From Streptacidiphilus neutrinimicus (GTDB lineage: Bacteria > Actinomycetota > Actinomycetes > Streptomycetales > Streptomycetaceae), in the NCBI RefSeq assembly GCF_000787815.1, contig NZ_BBPO01000032.1, positions 1-64,000 of the forward strand: a stretch of 64,000 nucleotides of DNA, written 5' to 3'. Below, piece after piece: positions 35,689 through 43,925 of this stretch. The notes below the pieces were generated by a model. The model ran no database searches. It saw only the letters and a list, made by a program, of their open reading frames with translations, and was not told the DNA's origin. A program made the translations under genes and the position numbers. Numbering within the stretch: the stretch's first letter is position 1; each line of letters begins with the position of its first letter.

Positions 35689-36933
35689 TCAGTCGGTGGC
35701 TCCGAGTTGTGCCGGCGCCCCGAACTTCTGGAGGACCTCGGGGACGGCCACGATGCCGTTCTCGTCCTGGAAGTTCTCCATGACCGCGAGCAGGGCACGG
35801 GCGGTGATGCCGGTGCCGTTGACGGTGTGGAGGAACTCGCTTCCGTGTTCGCGCCGGACGCGGGTGTTGAGGCGCCGTGCCTGGTAGTCGGTGGTGTTCG
35901 AGCAGGAGGTGACTTCCCGGTAGCGTTGCTGGGCCGGGAACCAGGCCTCGATGTCGTACTTCTTCGCGGCCGGGTTGCCCAGGTCTCCGACGGCGATGTT
36001 GACCACCTGGTACGGCAGGCCGAGCGCCTGAACGATCTCCTCCTCGATGGCGAGGATCTCGTTGTGGATACGCTCGGAGTCCTCGGGGAGGCAGAAGACG
36101 AACATCTCCACCTTGTCGAACTGGTGCACCCGGAACATGCCTCGGGTGTCCTTGCCGGCCGAGCCCGCCTCCCGGCGGAAGTTCGTCGAGAAGGCGGTGT
36201 AACGGGCCGGCAGTTCTCCCTCTTCCAAGCGCTCGTCCATGTGGAAGCCACCGAGAGCGACCTCGGAGGTGCCGCTCAGGTACAGCTCGTCCTTGTCGAG
36301 CCGGTAGAGGTTGCTCTCCTCGTTCGGCAAGTACCCGGTTCCGTACATGGCCGCTTCGTTGACCAGGACCGGGGGCAGCAGGTAGGTGAAGCCCTTGCTG
36401 ATCACGTGGTCCAGTACGAAGCGGTAGAGGGCGGTCTCGGCGAGGGCGACGTCGCCGACCCGGTACGCGAAGCGCGAACCGGACAACCGGGCGCCGCGCT
36501 TCATGTCGACCCAGCCGGCCCGCGAACCGAGCTCCAGGTGGTCCTTGGGTGCGAAGTCGAACGTGGGGATCGATCCCCAAGTCCGCACGATCTCGCCCTC
36601 GTCCTCGCCGCCGTCGGGCGCGGTGGGGTGCGGCAGGTTGGGAAGGCGGTCGAGCAGGTACTGGCGCTTCTCGGCGGCCTGGGCAAGTTCGTCCTCGGCG
36701 AGGCGCAGCTGCTCCTTGAGCTGCTTGAGCTGCTCGATCTGCTCGGGAGTCGGGGCTCCCTTCGGCTTGTTCTGAGATCGAAGCCGGTCCACGCGCTCGG
36801 TCAGTTCGCGCCAACTCGCGTCCACGGCAAGCAGGGCATCGAAGTCGTCAGCCGCACCTCGTCGGGCGAGGGCGGCACGGTAGGTCTCTGGCTCCAGGCG
36901 TGCGGCCTTCAGATCGATCACCTGCCTCATCAT
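35689..36933 (-). CDS. serS: Second, divergent seryl-tRNA synthetase
   Basis: About 414 residues. The N-terminal tRNA-binding coiled coil (about 27-115) and class II core are intact: motif 2 in FRREAGSAGKDTRGMFRVHQ, and a motif 3 region reading NGTGITARALLAVMENFQ. Compared with the usual NGSGLAVGRTLVAVLENYQ-like pattern, motif 3 is one residue shorter before the Arg. The enzyme should charge tRNA-Ser with serine via seryl-adenylate. As last gene of a seven-gene biosynthetic-type operon it is probably not the housekeeping copy: it may feed Ser-tRNA to a pathway enzyme or provide resistance. The start ATG 36933 has no strong ribosome site. Confidence 0.85.
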   Translation of the reverse strand: MMRQVIDLKAARLEPETYRAALARRGAADDFDALLAVDASWRELTERVDRLRSQNKPKGAPTPEQIEQLKQLKEQLRLAEDELAQAAEKRQYLLDRLPNLPHPTAPDGGEDEGEIVRTWGSIPTFDFAPKDHLELGSRAGWVDMKRGARLSGSRFAYRVGDVALAETALYRFVLDHVISKGFTYLLPPVLVNEAAMYGTGYLPNEESNLYRLDKDELYLSGTSEVALGGFHMDERLEEGELPARYTAFSTNFRREAGSAGKDTRGMFRVHQFDKVEMFVFCLPEDSERIHNEILAIEEEIVQALGLPYQVVNIAVGDLGNPAAKKYDIEAWFPAQQRYREVTSCSNTTDYQARRLNTRVRREHGSEFLHTVNGTGITARALLAVMENFQDENGIVAVPEVLQKFGAPAQLGATD

Positions 36934-36988
36934 AGTGACGCGGCGGCCAGTCTTCGATTCGGTTTGGGATGTCAATGCTCCGCTCCTA

Positions 36989-37813
36989 TTACCTGATTGA
37001 CGTAGCGTCACTCGTGATCGAATCGACGGCGGCGAGCATCGGGGACAGCGGGGCCCTGTGGCAGCCGGTCTGCAGCTCGACCTGGCGAGCTGCCTGATGG
37101 ACGAGCATGGAGAGCCCGCCAACGGTCGTCCGCCCGGCGCGATGCGCCGCGACGGCGAGTGGGGTGGGCCAGGGCCGGTAGACCACGTCGAGCAGCACGC
37201 CGGACCCGGACCGCCAGCCCGTCGTCAGGCCGTCGGCCGCGCCGGGCGGCACGGTGGAGACGATCAGTGGCGCGTCGAGATGTTCGGGCGCTGCCGTCCA
37301 GGGCAGGACACGGAGACGCATCCCGAACCGGCGCGCGGTCTCGTGCACGCCTGAAGCACGGCTGGGGTCCCGAAGCAGCACGGTGGCTGTTCCCGCGCCG
37401 AGGCGGTGGGCAGCGGCCAGGGCCGAGCAGGCTGTCGCGCCGCCGCCGAGGACCACGATTTCCTCGGCGGTGGGCAGGACCTCGTTCAGTGCGGCGGTCA
37501 TCCCGTGGACGTCGGTGTTGTCGCCGATCAGGCGGCCGTCCCGTGCGGTGACGCAGTTGACCGTTCCCGTCTGCCGGGCGGTGTCGCCGATCTCGTCCAG
37601 CAAGGGGACGGCCGCTTGTTTGAGGGGCATGGTCAGGGAGAACCCGCTCCAGGCCCCCGCCCGGCACTCGTCCAGCCGACGGCCGAGTTCGCTGAGCGGG
37701 CAGTCGATGGCCTCATAGGTCCAGGGCAGTCCGAGCGCGCGGTACGCGGCCCGGTGGAGGGCGGGGGAGAGGGCTCCGGCGGTGGCGGAGCCCAGGAGGG
37801 CGAGTCGGGGCAT
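36989..37813 (-). CDS. aroE: Shikimate dehydrogenase-like oxidoreductase
   Basis: A 274-residue AroE-family protein from ATG 37813. N-terminal substrate domain with GFSLTMPLKQAAVPLLDEI, containing the catalytic Lys (usual motif GFNVTIPHK), and VTARDGRLIGDNTDVHGM containing the Asp of the NTDxxG motif. The NAD(P)-binding loop is VLGGGATACSAL. The C terminus retains QAARQVELQTG. Expected reaction: reversible reduction of a dehydroshikimate/dehydroquinate-type ketone. In this operon the true substrate may be a related cyclic or amino-sugar ketone. It lies 15 bases after the nucleotidyltransferase gene. Confidence 0.85.
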   Translation of the reverse strand: MPRLALLGSATAGALSPALHRAAYRALGLPWTYEAIDCPLSELGRRLDECRAGAWSGFSLTMPLKQAAVPLLDEIGDTARQTGTVNCVTARDGRLIGDNTDVHGMTAALNEVLPTAEEIVVLGGGATACSALAAAHRLGAGTATVLLRDPSRASGVHETARRFGMRLRVLPWTAAPEHLDAPLIVSTVPPGAADGLTTGWRSGSGVLLDVVYRPWPTPLAVAAHRAGRTTVGGLSMLVHQAARQVELQTGCHRAPLSPMLAAVDSITSDATSIR

Positions 37814-37828
37814 CTTCGGGGTCCGCCT

Positions 37829-39364
37829 TCAGGTGAAGAGGTTCTCGTACTTCCAGTACTGGACCTCCCACTGGCTCGCCAGGGGATCGGCGACGTCCCG
37901 CGGGTCGAGCAGTTGCTGTCGGACCAGGTGCTCCTGCAGCTCGGCGAGGTCCTCCCAGCCCTGCGACAGGAATGCGCTGACGTCCGCGAGGCCGGCGTCC
38001 GGGTGAGCTTCGCCCGGCAGTCCGACGAGGCAGGGTCGAGGGAAGCCGTCAAGGGTGGTGGTCAGCCGGTGCAGGGGTCGCGCGTGCGTTCCGGTCAGGA
38101 GAGCCTGGGCTTCCAGGAAGTGGTCGACGACCTGCAGTTGGTACCAGCGGCAGGTGAAGATGAGGCCGCGCCGCTCGGCCTTGTCGACCACGCGGAGCTT
38201 GCGCCAGAGCACGAAGTTCAGATACCGCCAGCGAAGGTGTCGGACGGTTCGTGTGTCTTCGGCGGGCGCGCCGCCGAGGCCGTGCTCCTGCATCCAGCGC
38301 AGCGGCTCGGACACGCGCATCGCGTGGTCGTAGCTCGCGCGCGGCGACAGCAGACCGTCGTATCCGGTCTCGCCAGCGAGGTAGACGGTCTCGCCCGCCT
38401 GCGCCGCGGCGCGGGCCGCGCCCAGGACCGGGGCACCGGGGGCACGGCTGCGCAGCAAGCGGATGCGACCGTGGTCGTCGGTGAAGGTTTCTGCCGCACG
38501 AGTCAGTACCTGGTGCCAGTCGGAGCAGGGCGCCTGCCCGTCGGTTGCGGGCTGCTGCTGATCCTGGTGCCGTTCGAGCACGTCGGCGAGGACCTCTGTC
38601 CGGTAGGGCGGGTGAGCGAGGACCTCGGCGAGTCGCTGCTGGGCGGCGAGCACGCGGCCGGCATTCGGTGAGTGCGCGAGGTGGTGGCGGGCGTAGGACT
38701 CGCGCCACTTGGGGTGCGGGGCGAAGCGTCCGGCGCGCAGGTACGCGGCCTCCAGGCCCGCGGTCGCGGCGCGGAACGCGGCTCGGACGGCCGGATAGGT
38801 GGTGCCGTCGCGCTTCAGCAGCCGCAGGGCCGTGGCCGTCCACGTGGTGATCCTGGTCCAGGCTTCGTCCTGGCGTGCCGCGAGAACGTCGGGCGGCCAC
38901 GCGCCCGCGAGTCGGCGCATCCGCGCGTGGACGCCAGCCGGGTCGTGGAGGGGTGAGGAGTCGAGAAACCAGGCGAGAAGCCATTCGCTCTGCTGGTGCC
39001 AGGTTTCGGGGTTCTCGGGGTGGTGGTAGAGGCGTGAGAGATCGGCCCGGGGCAGGCTCTCGATCTCGAAGCGCATGCCCTTGTCGCAGATATCTCCGTA
39101 AAGCTCGTCGAGGCGGAGGCCGTCGATGAGGGAACCAAGGGCAGCCGCGTGTTCGCGGTAGTCCCGTTCGCGCCGGAAGACCAGGAACACGTCGAGGTCG
39201 GAGTGCTGGTCGGCGGCGCCGTAGGCGACGGAGGAGGTGACCGTCGCGGTCAGCAGGTCCTCCACACCCGGCAGGCGTGTGCGGATCGCGGGAAGGACGT
39301 GGCGCTGGAAAGCGTCCGCGGCGGCATCGCGAAGGCGCACTGAGTCGGCGGTGGCGGTGGTCAT
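37829..39364 (-). CDS. Nucleotidyltransferase-superfamily protein (DUF4037-like)
   Basis: A 511-residue protein from ATG 39364 (AAAGG 8 bases upstream). The N-terminal domain has the polymerase-beta-type nucleotidyltransferase motif SSVAYGAADQHSDLDVFLVF (near residues 42-61), with the DxD-type metal pair. The remaining 400 residues are helical (HQQSEWLLAWFLD; LSPRASYDHAMRV; WRYLNFVLWRKLRVVDKAE), as in proteins that bind a sugar, aminoglycoside or tRNA. It may transfer a nucleotide to the pathway intermediate. The gene is 11 bases downstream of the radical SAM gene, clearly co-transcribed. Confidence 0.7.
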   Translation of the reverse strand: MTTATADSVRLRDAAADAFQRHVLPAIRTRLPGVEDLLTATVTSSVAYGAADQHSDLDVFLVFRRERDYREHAAALGSLIDGLRLDELYGDICDKGMRFEIESLPRADLSRLYHHPENPETWHQQSEWLLAWFLDSSPLHDPAGVHARMRRLAGAWPPDVLAARQDEAWTRITTWTATALRLLKRDGTTYPAVRAAFRAATAGLEAAYLRAGRFAPHPKWRESYARHHLAHSPNAGRVLAAQQRLAEVLAHPPYRTEVLADVLERHQDQQQPATDGQAPCSDWHQVLTRAAETFTDDHGRIRLLRSRAPGAPVLGAARAAAQAGETVYLAGETGYDGLLSPRASYDHAMRVSEPLRWMQEHGLGGAPAEDTRTVRHLRWRYLNFVLWRKLRVVDKAERRGLIFTCRWYQLQVVDHFLEAQALLTGTHARPLHRLTTTLDGFPRPCLVGLPGEAHPDAGLADVSAFLSQGWEDLAELQEHLVRQQLLDPRDVADPLASQWEVQYWKYENLFT

Positions 39365-39375
39365 GGACGGGCCTT

Positions 39376-41076
39376 TCAGTCGAGCGTCTGGTGGCCGATG
39401 GAGTACGACAGGGTGCGCGGGCGTGCGGCCACCGCGCCGAGCAGCCGCCTCCGCTCCTCGCCGCTGGGAACGTGCCACCAGGTAGCGGGAACGGGACCGG
39501 CCGGTCGCACCTGGTCGAACAGGTCCCGCACGAAGAGCTGGTTGAAGCGCTGGGTGTAGTGGCAGCTGCGCACGTCGATGGCCATCTCGTCCCCGCTGTG
39601 GACCAGGGCGTCGTAGGCGCATCCGTTGCCGCACATCCCGCGGGCCGCGCAGCCGTCGCAGTGCTGGTAGTAGATCGGCGAACGCTTGCGCCAGCGAGTG
39701 ACCACGGTGTCCCGGTAGGCGTCGATGTCCAGGGTGCGCAACGCGAGCTTGTCCATGACCAGGAAGCTCTTGCAGGGGCCGACGTTGCCCTTGGCGTCCA
39801 CGTTGAGGTTGGTGCCGCCCGCTGCGCCGCAGTCGTGGAAGCGGTAACGCCGCTCCACGAAGGGCTGCAGCTTGCGGTGGACGAGCTCCAGGAACAGGCC
39901 CCGGTCGCGGAAGGCCTGGTGGATCGCGTACATGCGGTCGGCGTAGCGGTCGGGGTCGATGAGTTGGGCGTAGTCCTGCTGGTCAGGAGTGGGCGGCTTC
40001 ATGAAGTTCACCCCGAGACCGGTCGGCTGGTAGGTGTCGAGGAACCAGGCGATGATCTCCTCGGCCCGGTCGAGGTTGTGCTGTCCCAGGACCATGGACA
40101 GGGACACCTCCGCGCCGGCGCGCTGGAGCTGTCGGACACCGGCGTCGACCATCCGCCAGGAGCCGTGACCTCCGTGGTTGCGGCGCAGCTGGTCGTGGAT
40201 CTCGGCGGGTCCGTCCATGGATACGATGCACTTGACGTCGTGCTCGGCCAGGAAGGCGGCGTGCCGTTCGCGGATGAGGACCGCGTTCGTGCCGATGACG
40301 AACCAGAAGTTCTCGCCCGGGCGGGCCAGCCGCTCGGCGGTGGTCACGACATGCTGGACCTGGTGGAAGAAGAGCGTCGGTTCGCCGCCCGTGATGTGGA
40401 TGATCTTCGGACGGGCGGGGTCGGAGTGGGCGAAGAAGAACGCGATGGTCTCGGTGAGCCGGTCGGCGTCGGTCGGCTCGGCCTGCGGGGCGAGCACGTT
40501 GGGGATGACCTTGCAGTACTGGCAGGAGAGGTTGCAGACGTCGGTCAGCAGGATGCGCAGGAGCGTGAACGACGGCTCGGTCTCCTTCTTGGAGTCCTCC
40601 TGCGCCATCAGCCGACGGTGGAACGTCTCGGGGGCACCACTGGCGTCCACGACGAAGCCCTCCGCGACGAGCCTCGCCACCAGGTCCGGTGCCAGAGGCG
40701 TTCGTCCGGCCCGCAGATCCTCGACGGCGTCGCGAAGTAACGTCCCGCCGAAGACCTGCTGCTGGCGCAGCGCGTGGTTGAGACACCAGGCGCCGTCGCC
40801 GAGGTCGATCAGCTGGGTGTTGGACTCCAGTTGCGGGCCGTCGTCGCGCCGGGGCACCGCCGGGAGCGCGTCGGCGTCGGCGTGGACCGCGGTCAGGACC
40901 GCGTCCGCGCCGGCGGGGAGTGCGGGCAGGCCGTCGCGCGAGTCACCGGCATCGGTGCCCGCTCGCCGCGGTCTGGGTAGGGGCAGTAGCACCGGAGTAC
41001 TGCTGCCCGCGGGACGGGGGCCGCAGGAACCGCAGCCCCCGTCGTGGACGGAGTGGGGGGAGAAGGGCTCAGTCAT
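39376..41076 (-). CDS. Radical SAM enzyme with SPASM domain
   Basis: A 566-residue protein. The radical SAM cluster motif is CNLSCQYC (Cys 181, 185, 188), with the GGEP-type motif ITGGEPTLFF. The C-terminal SPASM region has CDGCAARGMCGNGCAYDALV plus further Cys in FHDCGAAGGT, GPCKSF and SCHYTQ, enough for two auxiliary Fe-S clusters. The first 160 residues include a CGSCG pair and a domain (NTQLIDLGDGAWCLNHALRQ) like the N-terminal parts of peptide-modifying SPASM enzymes. Such enzymes modify peptides or small molecules by radical chemistry. No precursor peptide gene is seen in the operon. Confidence 0.85.
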   Translation of the reverse strand: MTEPFSPHSVHDGGCGSCGPRPAGSSTPVLLPLPRPRRAGTDAGDSRDGLPALPAGADAVLTAVHADADALPAVPRRDDGPQLESNTQLIDLGDGAWCLNHALRQQQVFGGTLLRDAVEDLRAGRTPLAPDLVARLVAEGFVVDASGAPETFHRRLMAQEDSKKETEPSFTLLRILLTDVCNLSCQYCKVIPNVLAPQAEPTDADRLTETIAFFFAHSDPARPKIIHITGGEPTLFFHQVQHVVTTAERLARPGENFWFVIGTNAVLIRERHAAFLAEHDVKCIVSMDGPAEIHDQLRRNHGGHGSWRMVDAGVRQLQRAGAEVSLSMVLGQHNLDRAEEIIAWFLDTYQPTGLGVNFMKPPTPDQQDYAQLIDPDRYADRMYAIHQAFRDRGLFLELVHRKLQPFVERRYRFHDCGAAGGTNLNVDAKGNVGPCKSFLVMDKLALRTLDIDAYRDTVVTRWRKRSPIYYQHCDGCAARGMCGNGCAYDALVHSGDEMAIDVRSCHYTQRFNQLFVRDLFDQVRPAGPVPATWWHVPSGEERRRLLGAVAARPRTLSYSIGHQTLD

Positions 41077-41134
41077 CGATTTGCGCTCCTTGTCTGGGGA
41101 GTGGCCGTTCGTTGCCGGACCGGCGTGGGCCCGG

Positions 41135-42850
41135 TCAGTTCGCGGCGCGGGTGACGACGCGGTCCTCGAAGACCAGCGCGTCGAGCCCGAGCTTGAGGAA
41201 CTCCGCGACAGCGTCGGCGGGGGTTTCGACGATGGGGTTCCCGGCCGCGTTGAACGAGGTGTTGAGCAGGACCGGGACGCCGGTGAAGGCGGCGAACCGC
41301 TCGATCAGCGCGTGATAGCGCGGTTGGATCTCCGGCCGCACCACATGGACACGTGCTGTGCCGTCGGCGTGGACGACGGCCGGGATGCGCTCGCGCCGCT
41401 CCGGCAAGACCCGGACCGCCTGGAGCATGAACGTGGCCGGGCCGGCGGCAGCCGCCTCCGCCGGGCGGACGTCGAACCAGTCGCCCGCGGCGCCCGCCGT
41501 GACGCTCGGGGCGTAGGGACGGAACGCCTCGCGTCTCTTGACCTCCGCGTCCAGCCGCGGCTTGGTGTCGGCCCGGCGAGGGTCGGCGAGGAGGCTGCGC
41601 TGGCCCAGCGCTCTGATGCCGTACTCGCTGCCGCCGTCGAACCAGCCGACGACTTGTCCGTCGGCGATCCGGGCGGCCGCTTCGGCGACGGTGTCGTCGG
41701 GCCGGGTGACCCGCACCCGGTCGCTCCATGGCGCGAGCGCGGCGTCGATCTCCGCCGTGGTGTAGGCACGGCCAAGGGCGCTGCTGGTCATCGTCCACCG
41801 CTCGCCGCCACCGAGCCGCCGGTGGGCCCAGAGGGCGTTGCCCAGCGCCTGGCCCACGTCCGAGGCCGCAGGCTGGACGAAGAGACCGTCGAGGTCGAGC
41901 TCGCGGGCGATCCGGTGGTTGGCGACGCAGTTCAGTGCGACCCCGCCGGCCAGGCACACCGAGCGCAGGCCCGTCCGCTCGACGGCGTCGCCGATGAGAC
42001 GGAGCAGAGCGTTCTCCAGCGCCGCCTGGGCGAGAGCGGCCACTTCGTGGTGCGTCACGTCCAGGGCAGCCCCGGGTGTGCGCGGGGGAACGCTGATGCC
42101 CACCTGCTCGTGGAGCCAGTCGGAGACGGCCTCGGTCTTGGCCCGGTGACGCTGCGGCATACGGCACACCAGGCGTCCGTCGCGCCAGGTGAACAGCTCG
42201 GCGTCGGTCCACTTGCCGGTCCCGTATGCGGCCAGCGCCATGGTCTGGCCGGCGTCGTGATAGCTGGGGAAGCCCAACCATCGCGTGAAGTAGCCGTACG
42301 CCGAGCCAAGGGACAGCTCGTCCGGACCGTCGCCGTGACGCCCTACCGGCTCCAGGCGCAGCCGCCCGTCGTCACGGCAGTCCCACACAGTGGTGCGCTC
42401 CAGTGCGTTGCGCCAGTAGTCGCTGTGGAGCCGTGGACCGAGGATGTTCCCCTCGTTGTCCGCCACGACGGTGACGGCCTCGCGGAACGGGCTGGGCAGG
42501 AAGGCGCTGGCCGCATGGGACAGGTGGTGGGAGGGCACGACGACGACCTGGTCGTCCCGCACCTGGACACCCTCACGCCGAAGAGCGGAGGCGGCCCATC
42601 GCGGCGACGGCGTCAGCTCGCAGCAGATGCTGACTGCGACGGCGTCGACCGCGTCGATCCCGATGCCCGTCTCCACCAGGCAGTAGCCGACGGCCTGCCT
42701 GACTCCGCCGCTGTGCTTGCGCCGGGTCAACCGCTCCTCGGCGATGGCAGCCACGGGCACGCCGTCGCGCAGCAGCGCCGCTGCGCCGTCGTCCAGCCCG
42801 ATGCCGGTGGAGGTACGCGTCAGGTTCACGCCCAGGACGTGTGAAGACAC
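41135..42850 (-). CDS. NodU/CmcH-family O-carbamoyltransferase
   Basis: A 571-residue enzyme from GTG 42850, with GAGGAGG 6 bases upstream and 1 base after the previous stop. The N-terminal Kae1-like domain shows VVPSHHLSHAASAFLPSPF (metal and carbamoyl-adenylate site) and LAGGVALNCVANHRI. The C-terminal domain has GWFDGGSEYGIRALGQRSLL and VLLNTSFNAAGNPIVETPAD. Family reaction: transfer of a carbamoyl group from carbamoyl phosphate, via an adenylate, to a hydroxyl group on a natural product. This is the clearest tailoring enzyme of the operon. Confidence 0.9.
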   Translation of the reverse strand: MSSHVLGVNLTRTSTGIGLDDGAAALLRDGVPVAAIAEERLTRRKHSGGVRQAVGYCLVETGIGIDAVDAVAVSICCELTPSPRWAASALRREGVQVRDDQVVVVPSHHLSHAASAFLPSPFREAVTVVADNEGNILGPRLHSDYWRNALERTTVWDCRDDGRLRLEPVGRHGDGPDELSLGSAYGYFTRWLGFPSYHDAGQTMALAAYGTGKWTDAELFTWRDGRLVCRMPQRHRAKTEAVSDWLHEQVGISVPPRTPGAALDVTHHEVAALAQAALENALLRLIGDAVERTGLRSVCLAGGVALNCVANHRIARELDLDGLFVQPAASDVGQALGNALWAHRRLGGGERWTMTSSALGRAYTTAEIDAALAPWSDRVRVTRPDDTVAEAAARIADGQVVGWFDGGSEYGIRALGQRSLLADPRRADTKPRLDAEVKRREAFRPYAPSVTAGAAGDWFDVRPAEAAAAGPATFMLQAVRVLPERRERIPAVVHADGTARVHVVRPEIQPRYHALIERFAAFTGVPVLLNTSFNAAGNPIVETPADAVAEFLKLGLDALVFEDRVVTRAAN

Positions 42851-42851
42851 G

Positions 42852-43925
42852 TCAGACCTCCTCAGTCGCGAACTCGTGGACCCCGGACAGGGGCGACCCG
42901 GGAGCCGTGAGCGCAGGCGCGACAGGCGCCAGACGATAGGGAAGGCCGCCCAGAGCCGCGGAGTACTCGGCCGCCTCCAGAACTGCGGTGACCGCCAGCA
43001 GGTGATTCGGGCCTGTGAGGGTGGTAACCCCCGTACGGCAGGCGGCCACGAACTCCTCCAACTGCACCCGCAGCGGCTCGCCGTACCCGCCGAGCGCACC
43101 GCGGCTGTCGCGTTCACAGCCCGCCGCGAGCGCGGCGTCCGCAGCGGGACCCTCACCGAGGCCGCCGAGCAGCATGACGTCCCCGCCGTCGAGGTGTCCG
43201 TGCCGGTATCGCAGCACCCAGTCCTCCCCGAGCAGCCGCAGCGAACGCTTGGCCCCGGCGTGCCGCCACCCGAGGTAGATCTCGCCCCGCACCCCGGAGG
43301 AGAAGGTCACGTCTACCGTCACGGTGTCCAGGTGACCGCCTCCGGGGAAGTGGTGTCCTCGCGCGGCCACCTCCACCACTGGGTCACCGACCAGGTGCAG
43401 CAGGAGCGACACGTCGTGCGGACCGAAGTTCCACAGCACGCTGCAGTCCCCGCGGCGCTGCCCGCCCAGCCGCTCGCTCCGGATCAGCCACGGCGCGCTG
43501 GGTGCTCCCTCGCGTAGCCAGGCCGCCATGTTCCGGACGGGCCGCGAGTAGAGGAACGTGTGCCCGGCGGAGAGTTGCACACCCTTCTCCTGCGCGGCAC
43601 GGACCAGAGCGGTCGCATCCGCGACGCTCATCGCCGCCGGCTTCTCGACCAGCACGTGCCGTCCGGAGACCAGACCCCGCGCCACCAGATCGCTGTGCGT
43701 CGTCGCGGGCGTCGCGATTACCACGGCTTCCACGCGTGGGTCCTCCAGGGCCTGCTCCAGGTGTGACCAGCCCGTCACCGCGTGATCACGCGCCACCCGG
43801 TCGCGCTGCGCGCGGTCGGGGTCCACGACGCCGACCAGGGTCACGTTCGTCGCGCTGGCGGCCACTCGGACGTGGTTACGCCCCCAACGCCCGCAGCCCA
43901 CCACGGCCAGCCCCAGCGGCCTCAC
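42852..43925 (-). CDS. Gfo/Idh/MocA-family oxidoreductase
   Basis: A 357-residue NAD(P)-dependent dehydrogenase from GTG 43925, overlapping the previous stop (GTGA). The Rossmann motif is AVVGCGRWGRNHVRVA, the cyclic-sugar signature Lys is in VLVEKPAAMS, and the catalytic-type His is in WNFGPHDVSLLLHLVG. Family members oxidise or reduce hydroxyl groups of sugars and inositols. Together with the TIM-barrel protein it suggests a sugar or cyclitol-derived intermediate. Confidence 0.85.
   Translation of the reverse strand: MRPLGLAVVGCGRWGRNHVRVAASATNVTLVGVVDPDRAQRDRVARDHAVTGWSHLEQALEDPRVEAVVIATPATTHSDLVARGLVSGRHVLVEKPAAMSVADATALVRAAQEKGVQLSAGHTFLYSRPVRNMAAWLREGAPSAPWLIRSERLGGQRRGDCSVLWNFGPHDVSLLLHLVGDPVVEVAARGHHFPGGGHLDTVTVDVTFSSGVRGEIYLGWRHAGAKRSLRLLGEDWVLRYRHGHLDGGDVMLLGGLGEGPAADAALAAGCERDSRGALGGYGEPLRVQLEEFVAACRTGVTTLTGPNHLLAVTAVLEAAEYSAALGGLPYRLAPVAPALTAPGSPLSGVHEFATEEV

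Noticed and set aside
35640-35740. A terminator between the HD-like gene and serS
   Set aside because: The possible arms (CCGGCACCAC and GTTGTGCCGG) have a mismatch and a loop of more than 30 bases, and lie within the two coding sequences.
39277-42844. Long plus-strand frames over the radical SAM and carbamoyltransferase genes
   Set aside because: The opposite strand carries complete Fe-S and carbamoyltransferase motifs; the plus frames show none.
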